DNA of 64,000 bases from JABMRF01 sp964584985 (GTDB lineage Bacteria; Patescibacteriota; Patescibacteriia; UBA11705; JABHMO01): positions 1-64,000 of the forward strand of contig CAZPBK010000003.1 of assembly GCA_964584985.1 (NCBI GenBank), in the 5' to 3' direction. Positions within the stretch are counted from its first letter, which is position 1. Every line of letters begins with the position of its first letter. A model generated the notes under the pieces. That model saw only the letters and a list, made by a program, of their open reading frames with translations. It ran no database searches and was not told where the DNA came from. Below, piece by piece: positions 24,078 through 33,070 of the stretch. The translations under genes were made by a program, and so were the position numbers.

Positions 24078-24839
24078 TTATAATTCTTTGAGTAGTGAGG
24101 AATGAATTTTTCCGTTACTGGCGATCATGTCCGAAGAATCCAAATGCCATTTTTTATTTTCAAAATCAGTGACTTTTCCTCCGGCTTCTCTGACTAAAAG
24201 TATGCCACCGGCCACATCCCAACGCAAAGCTCCGGGAATAATTATGCAGTCGGTGATTCCTCTGGCCACAAAAGCCAATTCAATGGCGGCCGCTCCCAAT
24301 TGGCGATGATCACGGGCTTTTAATTTTAATTTCTTATATATTTTTATGGCTCTTTTTATGTCCTTTTCCGTAGAGCCGTGACAAAAAGTTAAAAACGAAT
24401 TTTCAATTTTATTTCTTTGGGAAACATGGATTTTTTTATTATTGCAAAAGGAGCCTTTGTTTTTTTCCGCAGTATAAAGTTCATCCAGAACAGGATAATA
24501 AATAACACTTTGTTTAATTTCGTTTTTATAAAATAGTCCAATGGAAACCGCAAAGATTGGGTTGTGCATAAAAAAGTTTGTCGTACCATCCAGCGGGTCA
24601 ATCACCCAAAGGTAATCGGAATTGGATTTAATATGTCCGGCTTCTTCGGATAGAATTTGGTGACCGGGAAAGTGTTTTTTTATTTTATTAATAATTATTT
24701 TTTCAGCGAGAGTGTCAGCGGTGGTGACTATTTCGTGTTTTGATTTTATTGAAGTTTGAAATTGGCGAGAGAAAAAAAGTTTTTTTAATTCCTTTCCCGC
24801 TTGTTTGGCGGTTTGTTTGGCTAAGGTTTTTGTAGTCAT
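24078..24839 (-). CDS. inositol monophosphatase-family phosphatase
   Basis: A 253-residue lithium-sensitive-type phosphatase. Metal-binding residues are visible in SEEAGH (64-69) and VIDPLDGTTNF (79-89, the family signature 1), and the C-terminal signature reads ALRWDVAGGILLVREAGG. Substrate could be inositol-1-phosphate, 3'-phosphoadenosine-5'-phosphate or a sugar phosphate; the sequence does not decide. The gene runs with DUF167 and follows tsaC on the same strand. Confidence 0.92.
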   Translation of the reverse strand: MTTKTLAKQTAKQAGKELKKLFFSRQFQTSIKSKHEIVTTADTLAEKIIINKIKKHFPGHQILSEEAGHIKSNSDYLWVIDPLDGTTNFFMHNPIFAVSIGLFYKNEIKQSVIYYPVLDELYTAEKNKGSFCNNKKIHVSQRNKIENSFLTFCHGSTEKDIKRAIKIYKKLKLKARDHRQLGAAAIELAFVARGITDCIIIPGALRWDVAGGILLVREAGGKVTDFENKKWHLDSSDMIASNGKIHSSLLKEL

Positions 24840-24927
24840 GATTTTTTATATTTATTTTATGATTTAATTAGAATAAATTTTTGTAATAGTCAATCAATAT
24901 AAAGATTTAATCCTTTCATAGTTTTGT

Positions 24928-25533
24928 TTATTCAAAATCCTCAACACTGCCTTGGCCTTTTCTGATTATTACGGGTTGGTCGTTCGATAAATCCACTACG
25001 GTGGACGGCTCATTTTGCAAAATTCCGGCGTCAATAATCAAATCAACCTTTTCATCAAAATGTTTTTCAATTTCCAAAGGATCAGAAAAATGCGGTTGGC
25101 TGGAAAGGTTTACACTGGTGGTGACGATTGGGTGGCCGAGTTCATTAACCAGTTCTTGGCAAACTTTATTATCTGGAATGCGAATAGCTACGGTTTTTTT
25201 ATTGGGAATAAGTTTTTTTGGAACCATTTTGGTAGCTTTGAAAATAAAAGTGTAAGGTCCGGGCAAAAGTTTTTTTATGGTTCGATAGGCGTGAGTGGGG
25301 ACAATGGCGTATTTAGAGATTTCTTTTAAATTCGGACAGATAAAACTAAAGCCGGTGGCTTTTTTCTTTTTGATTTTATAGATTCTTTCCACAGCTTTGG
25401 CTGAATAAATATCACAGCCAAAACCGTAGATGGTATCGGTTGGATAGACGATTACGCCGTTGTTTTTTAAGAGGTCAACGGCTTTTTTAATTTTTGGATA
25501 TTCAGGTGTGTGTTTGTTTATTTGAAAAAGCAT
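24928..25533 (-). CDS. tsaC: L-threonylcarbamoyladenylate synthase (TsaC/Sua5 family)
   Basis: This enzyme makes threonylcarbamoyl-AMP from threonine, bicarbonate and ATP, the first step of the t6A37 modification of ANN-decoding tRNAs. The 201-residue YrdC domain has the signature GVIVYPTDTIYGFGCD (about 30-45), KKKATGFSFICPN and the C-terminal TSVNLSSQPH. It lacks the extra Sua5 domain. The partners tsaD and tsaE occur at 34-36 kb in the same window. TTTGTCTAAATTTA, a repeated motif, lies just upstream of the ATG. Confidence 0.95.
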   Translation of the reverse strand: MLFQINKHTPEYPKIKKAVDLLKNNGVIVYPTDTIYGFGCDIYSAKAVERIYKIKKKKATGFSFICPNLKEISKYAIVPTHAYRTIKKLLPGPYTFIFKATKMVPKKLIPNKKTVAIRIPDNKVCQELVNELGHPIVTTSVNLSSQPHFSDPLEIEKHFDEKVDLIIDAGILQNEPSTVVDLSNDQPVIIRKGQGSVEDFE

Positions 25534-25568
25534 ATTTGTCTAAATTTAGTGATTTAAATAACCTTTGG

Positions 25569-25597
25569 TTGACACGAAAGGAAAATTGTGATATAGT
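25569..25597 (+). promoter_or_regulatory. promoter of the 25.6-26.0 kb cassette
   Basis: TTGACA (25569-25574), 17 bp, TATAGT (25592-25597). Confidence 0.8.
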
Positions 25598-25645
25598 AGA
25601 AAGCGTTTGTCAAAAAGTTTTTTTAATTTTTGGAGGGGGGTAATA

Positions 25646-25996
25646 ATGAAGAGAAGCAGTAAAAGAGTTATTCGGCGTGGTTTGGACAAAATCCAGCGGT
25701 TCTGGTGGATTCCGTTGGCTCTTTTAGCAGTAGTCATACTGTTGAAGGGCTTCCATGTACATGGTCAGCTCTGCCATGTGGAAAAAGCGTTTGTCCGAGC
25801 CACTGAGCAGTGTCGACCCAACAGTATTGGCGGGTTGGACTGCCATGGAGCTTGCGACAAGGTTTTGTCGCGTCGAGACGAACTGGCTGCGGAAAATCGT
25901 TGTTTTATTCTGGGTCGCTGGAGAGTGGTTCAGGTCAATGGCGGTTCGGATCCGCGAGCCAAAACCGTGAGCATTCCCATATGCTCGCCGTTCTAA
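25646..25996 (+). CDS. hypothetical membrane-anchored Cys-containing protein (SD-led)
   Basis: A 116-residue protein with a very basic N-terminus, one membrane span (about residues 20-37) and a small outer domain with five or six cysteines (GQLCHVEK, TEQCRPN, DCHGACDKV, NRCFI, PICSPF), which could form disulfides. No family is recognised. The start at 25646 follows a GGAGGGGGG SD. The base composition is more GC-rich than its neighbours, which suggests later acquisition. Confidence 0.65.
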   Translation: MKRSSKRVIRRGLDKIQRFWWIPLALLAVVILLKGFHVHGQLCHVEKAFVRATEQCRPNSIGGLDCHGACDKVLSRRDELAAENRCFILGRWRVVQVNGGSDPRAKTVSIPICSPF

Positions 25997-26003
25997 GAAA
26001 TAT

Positions 26004-26037
26004 AGGCTTTTGCTACATTTTAGCAAGAGCCTTTTTG
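26004..26037 (+). terminator. terminator of the Cys-containing protein gene
   Basis: AGGCTTTTGCTA (26004-26015) pairs with TAGCAAGAGCCT (26021-26032) with one or two imperfect pairs, followed by TTTTG TTTTT. Confidence 0.85.
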
Positions 26038-26040
26038 TTT

Positions 26041-26538
26041 TTAAATGTTTTGTAAAAGTTTTAACTCCAGTTTTCGCTTTGCGCTATCATAAACAGCAAA
26101 AGTGGCTTTTTGAAAAAGACCGGCCAAGGTTCCGGGATTAGCCAAGTGGTTTTGATTTACTTTTTCCAGCCAAGGTTTGTGCGTGTGTCCGTAGATTATT
26201 AAATAGCCTGAATTTTTTTTAGCGAAATTCTTAGCTTTGTCCGGATAATGAGTGATATAAATCTTTATTTTATCAAAGTTTAATTTAAGATTATATTTTC
26301 TTAAATCAATATCATTTTCTTCAGCCGCGTGGGTCATTTCAAAGTCTTGTCCGTGGACATTGCCATAAACACCGTAGATTTTTCCGGTAAAGTTTTGTCT
26401 GAAAAATTTCAAGGTTTCCGCCGAGCACCAATCACCGGCGTGGATTATGGTTTGAATCTCTTGCTCGGCGCAATAATGTAAAAATTTGGCGATGTTTATC
26501 AAGTTATCATGTGAATCAGAACAAATGCCGATTTTCAT
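26041..26538 (-). CDS. YfcE/MJ0936-type metallophosphoesterase
   Basis: A 165-residue calcineurin-like phosphoesterase. All metal-binding motifs are present: DSH (8-10), AGDW, GNVHG (the GNHE-like box), THYPD and GHTHKPW. The YfcE-type proteins hydrolyse phosphodiesters; the natural substrate is unknown. It is separate from its neighbours, with a 120-bp gap to trigger factor. Confidence 0.92.
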   Translation of the reverse strand: MKIGICSDSHDNLINIAKFLHYCAEQEIQTIIHAGDWCSAETLKFFRQNFTGKIYGVYGNVHGQDFEMTHAAEENDIDLRKYNLKLNFDKIKIYITHYPDKAKNFAKKNSGYLIIYGHTHKPWLEKVNQNHLANPGTLAGLFQKATFAVYDSAKRKLELKLLQNI

Positions 26539-26620
26539 AAATATTTTTAGTTAAAAAATTTCACCTCTTAATAACAATATAAAGTATATTTACGGCTTTG
26601 GCAATTATTTTTTAATTAAA

Positions 26621-26646
26621 AAAGCCCTGATTAAATTCAGAGCTTT
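26621..26646 (-). terminator. terminator of trigger factor gene
   Basis: AAAGCCCTGA and TCAGAGCTTT form a stem with one mismatch; read on the minus strand it runs into TTTTTTAATT. It is 13 bp past the tig stop. Confidence 0.75.
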
Positions 26647-26659
26647 TAAATTATAAGGG

Positions 26660-27970
26660 TTATTTGTTGTTAAAAACTTTTTCTTTAATTAAATCAATGG
26701 CTTTGCGGTTGGCGATCAGGTTGCCGAAATAATGATTGGCGTTTTCAGTGTTAAGCTGTTTTTCCAATTCATCGATTTTTTGAGCATAAGCCGGGTTCAT
26801 TTTATAACTGGCCAAGGTTTTTTGTTTTTCTTGTTCAATTTCCTGTTTGTCCGCTTTAATATTATTTTCTTGAGCAAACTTGCGAATCAATAGGCCGGTT
26901 TTTACCCGTTTGATGGCATCCGGAGTAAAGTCCAAGCGTAAATCTGATTCTGACTTTTTAATGCTTTTCAGATAATCTTCCATTTTTCCGCCTTGACGGG
27001 TAATATTGTCCTGCAGTTCCTGCATCATTTTTTCAATTTCTTGATTAATCAGTGATTCCGGGATTTCCTCAAATTCGCTTTTTTCGATTAGTTGGTTGAT
27101 AATATCCAACTCCACTCTTTGTTTTTCTTTGGTGGCTTTTTCTTGTTTTAGGTTTGATTCAATGTGGCTTTTTAAGCCTTTTAGATCTTTTAATCCAAGA
27201 CCTTTGGCAAATTCATCATTGATTTCCGGCATTTCTCGTTTGTAAACCGCCTGAACCGTCACTTTAAAAGTGCCTTTTTTCCCGCGCAGATTTTCAGCGT
27301 GGTATTTTTCAGGAAAAGTAAGAGTAAATTCCTTGGTTTCATCTTTTTTTAAGCCGATTAAATTATCTTCAAAGCCCGGAATCATGGTGTTGCTGCCGAT
27401 CACCAAGGGATGTTTTTTAGCACTGCCACCTTCAATCTTGGCATCATCCACACTGGCTTCAAAATCAATTTCCACTTTGTCGCCTTTTTCTGCAGCTTTG
27501 TCAGCAATTGTCTCCTTGGCTCGCATTTTTTTTAAATCATTTAAAACTTTTTCAATCTCATTTTCCTCAATTTTTGGTTCTTGTGCGGGTTTAACCTCCA
27601 CCTTGTCAAAAGAGCAGATTTTAACCTTGGGTAAAAGATCCAAAGTGGCTTTGTAAATAAACGGATTGCCCGGAGCTAATTTTTGTACTTCTATTTTTGG
27701 TTGGGAAGCGATTTCCAAGTCTTCTTTTTCCAAAGCTTGCCAAATGGATTTTTGCACCGCCATATTGCCCGCGGTCTGGTACACGGTCATTTCCCCGGCT
27801 TCTTTTATAACAATATCTAATGGCGCTTTGCCCGGTCGAAAACCTTTGATCTCTTTTTGTTTGGAGATTTCAGCGGCCGCTGATTCCAAAAACGGTTTAA
27901 GTTCTTCAGTGCTTAATTCAATGGTTAATTCAACTTGTGATTTTTCCAAGTCTTTTTTGTTAACTTCCAT
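26660..27970 (-). CDS. tig: trigger factor
   Basis: Trigger factor is the ribosome-bound chaperone and prolyl isomerase. The 436-residue protein has the three usual parts: N-terminal ribosome-binding domain with the GFRPGKAPLDIV signature (about 43-54), an FKBP-like isomerase domain (KGDKVEIDFEASV, then PLVIGSNTMIPGFEDNLIG, about 155-240), and the C-terminal arm domain (from about 250). It is a single-gene unit ended by the terminator at 26621-26646. Confidence 0.96.
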   Translation of the reverse strand: MEVNKKDLEKSQVELTIELSTEELKPFLESAAAEISKQKEIKGFRPGKAPLDIVIKEAGEMTVYQTAGNMAVQKSIWQALEKEDLEIASQPKIEVQKLAPGNPFIYKATLDLLPKVKICSFDKVEVKPAQEPKIEENEIEKVLNDLKKMRAKETIADKAAEKGDKVEIDFEASVDDAKIEGGSAKKHPLVIGSNTMIPGFEDNLIGLKKDETKEFTLTFPEKYHAENLRGKKGTFKVTVQAVYKREMPEINDEFAKGLGLKDLKGLKSHIESNLKQEKATKEKQRVELDIINQLIEKSEFEEIPESLINQEIEKMMQELQDNITRQGGKMEDYLKSIKKSESDLRLDFTPDAIKRVKTGLLIRKFAQENNIKADKQEIEQEKQKTLASYKMNPAYAQKIDELEKQLNTENANHYFGNLIANRKAIDLIKEKVFNNK

Positions 27971-28138
27971 AAATAATTTTTTATTATAATTTAGCTAATG
28001 TTTGTCCATAATAACAAAGTCGCGAGAAAAAAGCAAGGGAAAAAGAGAAGGTGTAATTATACCAAAAAATAAAGAAAGCAATAAATCAATGAATAAAAAC
28101 ATTAAAAATCAACAAAGAAATAAATTAAGAAGGATTTA

Positions 28139-28262
28139 GGGACAAAAGATTATTTTATTCAGGATTTCCGAAAAAGATTTAATCCTAATTATTCCGGAAC
28201 GAATTACGAATCATAACCAAAACCTTTTGTCCTCCTGCCTGCCGGCGGGCAGGGGGACAGTT
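28139..28262. repeat. inverted-repeat-bounded noncoding element with GC palindrome
   Basis: GGGACAAAAG (28139-28148) and CTTTTGTCCT (28224-28233) are complementary and bracket 75 bp. Immediately after comes a palindrome CCTGCCTGCCGGCGGGCAGG (28234-28253) close to the element found in the tRNA-Arg array. The whole stretch 27971-28310 has no gene that I can support. Confidence 0.5.
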
Positions 28263-28310
28263 TGTAAAATAAATTTAAAAAGAAATGATTTGAATTTTTT
28301 TTAGATAACA

Positions 28311-28336
28311 AAAAAGAGGCCTTATAGCCTCTTTTT
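28311..28336 (-). terminator. terminator of hppA
   Basis: AAAAAGAGGC and GCCTCTTTTT form a perfect ten-pair stem around CTTATA. It is 19 bp past the hppA stop. Confidence 0.9.
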
Positions 28337-28354
28337 CATATTTGAACTTTTTAT

Positions 28355-30367
28355 TTACATCCATAATTTGGCAATCACTCCGACTATCAGTAAAGCCACA
28401 ATATTCAAAATTTTGATCATCGGGTTAATGGCCGGACCGGCGGTGTCTTTGTAAGGATCACCAACCGTATCTCCGGTTACTGCCGCTTTGTGCGCATCCG
28501 AGCCTTTGCCGCCGTAATGTCCGTCTTCAATATGTTTTTTAGCGTTGTCCCAGGCTCCGCCGCCGGTGGTCATGGAAATGGCGACAAAAAGTCCGGTGAT
28601 AATACTACCGACCAATAGACCACCCAAAGCCAAAGGCCCTAAAAATACTCCGACAATGATTGGCACCACAACCGGGATCAAAGCCGGTATAATCATTTGT
28701 TTAATAGCGGCCTTGGTGACAATATCCACTGTTTTGGCATATTCGGGTTTGGTTTCACCAGTCATAATACCTTTGTTTTCTTTGAATTGTCTTCTGACTT
28801 CAGCCACTACTTTTCCGGCGGTTTTCCCTACAGCTTCCATGGAAAGAGCACCAAAAAGATAAGGCAAAAGCCCTCCGATAAATAGTCCGATTAAAACCTT
28901 TGGTGAACTTAAGCTGAAAATAAATTCAGTGCCAACGATTTCATTACTCAAAGCATGGGTATAATCAGCAAAAAGCACCAGCGCGGCCAAGGCGGCTGAG
29001 CCAATGGCATAACCTTTAGTTACCGCTTTGGTGGTATTACCGACTGCGTCCAAGGGGTCGGTGATATTTCTAACTTCTTTAGGTAATTCAGCCATTTCGG
29101 CAATGCCTCCGGCGTTGTCGGTGATCGGACCGTAAGAATCAATAGCAACAATAATTCCGGTCATGGACAACATACTCATGGCGGCGATGGCAATACCGTA
29201 AAGGCCGGCAAACCAGTAAGAAGTTAAAATACCGGCGCAGATTACCAAAATCGGCCAGCCTGTGGATTTCATGGAAACAGCCAATCCGGAAATAATATTG
29301 GTGCCGTGTCCGGTTTGACTGGCTTCAGCGATTTCTTTGACCGGTTTATATTTTGTAGAAGTGTAGTATTCGGTAATAATAATAATTGCCGCGGTAACTA
29401 CCAGTCCTACCAAAGAAGCCAAAAACAGGCTGGTAGTTGAATATTCTCCATTGCCAAACATTAACCAGCGAGTAGCAAAGTAAAAACCAACGGCCGCCAA
29501 AAGACCGGAAGCGATCAAGCCTTTGTACAGAGCGGACATGATGTTTTGTTTTGACTTTAATTTAATAAACCAGGTTCCGACAATTGAAGCTAAAATAGCG
29601 ATTCCTCCCAAGAATAGGGGATATAAGACCGCATTTTCAAATCCCAAAAAAGTTAAGGAACCCAAGAACATTGCGGCGACCGCGGTGACGGCGTAAGTTT
29701 CAAAAAGATCAGCGGCCATACCGGCACAATCTCCGACATTATCTCCGACATTGTCGGCAATAACCGCCGGATTTCTCGGATCATCTTCAGGAATACCGGC
29801 TTCCACCTTTCCAACCAAGTCTGCACCGACATCAGCCGCTTTAGTATAAATTCCTCCGCCCAGTCTGGCGAAAATGGAAATTAGACTACCGCCAAAACCT
29901 AATCCAATCAAGGCATGAACATCTTTGGTAAGAAAGTAATATCCGGTTACGCCGAGTAAAGCCAGACCGACAACTAAAAGTCCGGTAACTGTACCGCCTT
30001 TTACGGCTACATCCATGGCTTTTTTTAATCCTCCTCTAGCCGCTTCCGTGGTTCTGACATTGGCCCTTACGGCAATATTCATGCCAATGTAGCCGGCCAA
30101 ACCGGAGAAAACCGCACCAACTAAAAAACCGATAGCGGTTTTCCAGCCAAGAAAGATCCATAAAAGGATTAAAACAATTATTCCAATAATGGCAATGGTT
30201 TTGTATTGTCTGTTTAAGTAAGCTTTGGCACCTTGCTGAATAGCTTTGGCAATTTCTTGCATTTTTTCATTTCCGGTTGCTTTTTTTAGAATCTGTCTGA
30301 TTAAAAGCAATCCGTAGACAATGCCGACAGCAGAGGCGGCCAGAGCAAAAATAATGGAAATGTTCAT
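28355..30367 (-). CDS. hppA: membrane proton-pumping pyrophosphatase, K+-independent type
   Basis: This protein couples pyrophosphate hydrolysis to ion transport across the membrane. The 670-residue chain has about 16 spans and the catalytic signatures DVGADLVGKVEAGIPEDDPR, DNVGDNVGDCAGMAADLFE and TDNAGGIAEMA. The position that separates ion classes reads GNTTKAVTKG, with Lys where K+-dependent enzymes have Ala; this is the K+-independent, proton-pumping pattern. In a compact genome it could be a main source of membrane potential. The gene stands alone with its own terminator. Confidence 0.96.
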   Translation of the reverse strand: MNISIIFALAASAVGIVYGLLLIRQILKKATGNEKMQEIAKAIQQGAKAYLNRQYKTIAIIGIIVLILLWIFLGWKTAIGFLVGAVFSGLAGYIGMNIAVRANVRTTEAARGGLKKAMDVAVKGGTVTGLLVVGLALLGVTGYYFLTKDVHALIGLGFGGSLISIFARLGGGIYTKAADVGADLVGKVEAGIPEDDPRNPAVIADNVGDNVGDCAGMAADLFETYAVTAVAAMFLGSLTFLGFENAVLYPLFLGGIAILASIVGTWFIKLKSKQNIMSALYKGLIASGLLAAVGFYFATRWLMFGNGEYSTTSLFLASLVGLVVTAAIIIITEYYTSTKYKPVKEIAEASQTGHGTNIISGLAVSMKSTGWPILVICAGILTSYWFAGLYGIAIAAMSMLSMTGIIVAIDSYGPITDNAGGIAEMAELPKEVRNITDPLDAVGNTTKAVTKGYAIGSAALAALVLFADYTHALSNEIVGTEFIFSLSSPKVLIGLFIGGLLPYLFGALSMEAVGKTAGKVVAEVRRQFKENKGIMTGETKPEYAKTVDIVTKAAIKQMIIPALIPVVVPIIVGVFLGPLALGGLLVGSIITGLFVAISMTTGGGAWDNAKKHIEDGHYGGKGSDAHKAAVTGDTVGDPYKDTAGPAINPMIKILNIVALLIVGVIAKLWM

Positions 30368-30447
30368 ATAGTTTTTTGCAATCCGAATTTTGATTAGCGA
30401 TTATTTTCAATAAATAACCGATAAGTCAAAAAAACGGTTGACTTGGA

Positions 30448-30708
30448 TTATTTATTTTTAAGCTTTGCCATTTTTTCTTTTTCCTTTTGTTCTTGTTTTT
30501 TTCTTTTTTCTTCGCGTTTAAGAGCTACATCGGCTTTTGAACGCATAATTTGTTTACCCTTGTAATACCCGCATTCCGAGCAAGCTCTATGCGGTTTTAT
30601 TGGGTTGTTGCATTTTGGACAAGTTGGAGCTTTTTTTACTTTTAAGGCCTCATGCGATCTACCCATTCTGGTTCTGGATTTATTTTTTCTATGCTTTGGT
30701 ACGGACAT
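30448..30708 (-). CDS. rpmF: ribosomal protein bL32 with charged tail
   Basis: bL32 is a zinc-ribbon protein of the large subunit. The family start MSVPKHRKNKSRTRMGRSH is present, then a four-cysteine ribbon (CPKCNN and CSECGYYKG, about 35-53). The protein has 86 residues, longer than the usual 57-65, because of a Lys/Glu-rich C-terminal tail. It lies 80 bp upstream of hppA in the same orientation. Confidence 0.95.
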   Translation of the reverse strand: MSVPKHRKNKSRTRMGRSHEALKVKKAPTCPKCNNPIKPHRACSECGYYKGKQIMRSKADVALKREEKRKKQEQKEKEKMAKLKNK

Positions 30709-30810
30709 AATACTTTGAATTATAAAATTAGATTATTTCAAATGTGTAAAAATAATAGCTTATTTATGAAAAAAAATCAAGTATTTGGGCTGTTTTTTGT
30801 GAAAATGAAA

Positions 30811-30834
30811 AATCCCGTCGGTGTAAACGGGATT
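30811..30834 (-). terminator. terminator overlapping the stop of the 30.8-31.5 kb gene
   Basis: AATCCCGT (30811-30818) and ACGGGATT (30827-30834) form the stem; T-rich sequence follows on the minus strand. The stem includes two bases of the stop codon. Confidence 0.8.
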
Positions 30835-31495
30835 AGGTGTTATTGTTTTTTTTTGCAAACTCGGTCAATAGATCAAAAAAAATATTGATTGCCAAGCGGT
30901 TGGCTCGGATGGGATTCATCATAAAGGGGGAGCTGATACAGTTTTTAATACTGTTATTGGCGCAATATAGATGAAACATGGCGCTAAAAATAGATACTGC
31001 GGACAGCCATTCCAAAATAATAAGCATGGATTGGGTGTTTTTTTTAAAATCTTCTTTTGGATGAGTAGAAAAACCATTATGTTTTATGAAGATTGCTCCG
31101 GGATTGCTGGGAAAATGTTTTCCCAATATGACTTGCATCGGTGCGCTGGATTGGGTGAGATAAAAAAAAGATTTTTTTAAAGATATTTCCGTGTTTTTTA
31201 TCAGGCCAATTTTTTCTTCTTCTGACAAATTGCTCCATTTTTTGAAATTGTTGTGTGTGCAGGTAGCAAATTTATGCAAGGATTTATTTAGAGGAACCAT
31301 GTCTTGATTCTGCAATTGAGAAAGTTGAACCGTTCGGAGATTTTGGCTGTTTATATGACAGCGGGTATCTTTTTTTGGTTCTTTAAAAATGTTTTTTAAT
31401 CGGTGATGTCGGCCGGTTAGGTAGCAAAAATAAATGTTTCCCACCCAATAGCCGTGATAAATTTGGAACCTTTGTTTAGCCGAGGCAGTCTTCAT
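30833..31495 (-). CDS. hypothetical protein (SD-led cassette)
   Basis: A 220-residue protein of unknown function. It is rich in His, Lys and Asn, with one hydrophobic stretch near residues 163-182 (MLIILEWLSAVSIFSAMFHLY) that could be a single span. No motif is recognised. AAAGGAGA lies before the ATG, a promoter TTGACT-17-TAAATT is on the minus strand near 31532-31560, and its own terminator overlaps its stop codon. Confidence 0.55.
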   Translation of the reverse strand: MKTASAKQRFQIYHGYWVGNIYFCYLTGRHHRLKNIFKEPKKDTRCHINSQNLRTVQLSQLQNQDMVPLNKSLHKFATCTHNNFKKWSNLSEEEKIGLIKNTEISLKKSFFYLTQSSAPMQVILGKHFPSNPGAIFIKHNGFSTHPKEDFKKNTQSMLIILEWLSAVSIFSAMFHLYCANNSIKNCISSPFMMNPIRANRLAINIFFDLLTEFAKKNNNT

Positions 31496-31617
31496 AATAC
31501 TCTCCTTTTGTTTTTTATAAAGAACATAACTTGAATTTATCAGGAAAAAACAAGGGAGTCAACTATCGGGTTGACCAAAGTTTAATTATTTGTTATTGTA
31601 GGGACACAATTTGTTTT

Positions 31618-31692
31618 GGCCCCATCGTCTAGTGGTTAGGACATCAGGTTTTCATCCTGAAAACCGGGGTTCGATTCCCCGTGGGGTCACCA
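31618..31692 (+). tRNA. tRNA-Glu (TTC)
   Basis: Cloverleaf with acceptor GGCCCCA/TGGGGTC, anticodon stem TCAGG/CCTGA and loop TTTTCAT (anticodon TTC). CCA is encoded at 31690-31692. A TTGACC-17-TATTGT promoter lies about 20 bp upstream. Confidence 0.96.
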
Positions 31693-31781
31693 TTGCTTGA
31701 TTGTAAATGAAGATAGAGTTTAGTAGTAAAGCAAAATAATATTATTGTGAGCAGGATTTAAGTCCTGTTTTTTGTTGCAAT

Positions 31782-32540
31782 TTATTTAGGGTTATTCCAA
31801 AAAATATCAAACAAAACTTTTATAGTTTGAGATAGGTCTTTACTTTTGATTACAATTGACAGCAACTCTCTTTTAGAGGTGATCAAAATAACCTTATCGT
31901 CAAAAACGATAATGGATGAAGGGATAGATAATATTTTTTTAGAAAACCGGACTTCTCTTAATTGCTGTTTGTGGTTTTTTAATTCTTTTGGGACTTGGCC
32001 TTCGGGCCAAATATTTTTAATTTGTATTTTATTCTTAAGCCTTTCCTCTGTATATCTTTTCATGAAATTTTCACCCAATATCTCGTACAAGGTAGTTGAG
32101 GGAATAATACCAAAAACTTTTTTTGAGATTGCCTGGTTTGTTAATCTAATCGTTTGCTGAACGCCTTTTACGCCTTGAAAAAAATTTATAGTCGGGATAT
32201 TCCAATAGTCTTGTTTCATTTTTTTAGTAAGACCACTAACAAAGTCTTGAGCCAAATCAGAAAGTTTTTGTGCTTCTTTTTCTTTGTCTTGGATAATTTC
32301 TAAAATTCTTTTGGGGCTTTCAATTACAAACTTTCTTTTTTTATGACCGCCGACTATTGAAACCAATTTTAATGTTTGGAGTGAGCCAAGTTCAAAATAA
32401 ACAGTTGAGCGGGGGAGAGAAAGTTCTTGCGACAAGTATGTTGCTGTTGTCATGCCCTTTTCCAAGATTTTCTGATAAATGATTTGAGCTTTTTTGGATA
32501 AACCAAGATATTGAAATATTTCTTTTCCTATTGTTGTCAT
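31782..32540 (-). CDS. TrmB-family transcriptional regulator
   Basis: A 252-residue protein. The N-terminal winged helix (about residues 8-75) has the TrmB form: LGLSKKAQIIYQKILEKG, then ATYLSQELSLPRSTVYFELGSL. A coiled segment links to a C-terminal effector/dimer domain. TrmB proteins in archaea and bacteria sense sugars and control transport genes; the ligand here is unknown. A TTAGACAAA / TTTGTCTAA dyad lies just before the start (32547-32576), suggesting autoregulation. The strand is opposite to the tRNA-Glu. Confidence 0.85.
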   Translation of the reverse strand: MTTIGKEIFQYLGLSKKAQIIYQKILEKGMTTATYLSQELSLPRSTVYFELGSLQTLKLVSIVGGHKKRKFVIESPKRILEIIQDKEKEAQKLSDLAQDFVSGLTKKMKQDYWNIPTINFFQGVKGVQQTIRLTNQAISKKVFGIIPSTTLYEILGENFMKRYTEERLKNKIQIKNIWPEGQVPKELKNHKQQLREVRFSKKILSIPSSIIVFDDKVILITSKRELLSIVIKSKDLSQTIKVLFDIFWNNPK

Positions 32541-32546
32541 ATCTTG

Positions 32547-32576
32547 TTAGACAAAGAGTGTATTGTTTTTGTCTAA
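32547..32576. promoter_or_regulatory. candidate operator dyad upstream of the TrmB-type regulator
   Basis: TTAGACAAA (32547-32555) and TTTGTCTAA (32568-32576) form a perfect nine-base inverted repeat with a 12-base spacer. Half-sites of the same form (TTGTCTAAAWTTA) recur upstream of tsaC (near 25536), upstream of clpP (near 59949) and at position 24. Confidence 0.5.
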
Positions 32577-32704
32577 AATTAGTTATTTATATTAAATAAT
32601 TATATTTTTGTCAGTATCTATTGTCATAATAACACAAGTAATCTATTATTTCAATAGGTAGTTATATTTGAGATCTTTATCAATTTAATTTTTAGGAGGG
32701 AAAA

Positions 32705-33070
32705 ATGAATAGGTTTGATTATGATTTTGTAAATAAATTGAAGTTGTTTATATTAGATGGGTTTTTTCTCTCTCTGCTTATAAGTATAGTTGCAATAACA
32801 GGATTTCCTTTAGTAGCTGTTAGTCGTGGGGTACCTACGAATAGTTACAGTAGTTATCTAGTGTTTTGTGTTGTGTTGAGTCCTTTGGTTAGTTTTCTAT
32901 TTTTGGTGTGTCATCGCATGATAGTTATAAAAAAGAAGCGGTTTCTAAGTAAATTGAGAAAAAGATCAGATCCAAAAACAGATAGGCTAGTTGAGTCTGT
33001 TTATAAGACTGGGTCGAGACAATGGGTTTCGGGCTGGAATATTTCAACTTCAAAAAGGAGGAAAAAATGA
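32705..33070 (+). CDS. hypothetical two-span membrane protein (SD-led)
   Basis: A 121-residue protein with two hydrophobic spans (about residues 15-38 and 48-70) and a basic C-terminal tail ending in KRRKK. No family is recognised. An AGGAGG SD precedes ATG. The TGA stop overlaps the ATG of the next gene (ATGA), so the two are translationally coupled and probably function together. Confidence 0.65.
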   Translation: MNRFDYDFVNKLKLFILDGFFLSLLISIVAITGFPLVAVSRGVPTNSYSSYLVFCVVLSPLVSFLFLVCHRMIVIKKKRFLSKLRKRSDPKTDRLVESVYKTGSRQWVSGWNISTSKRRKK

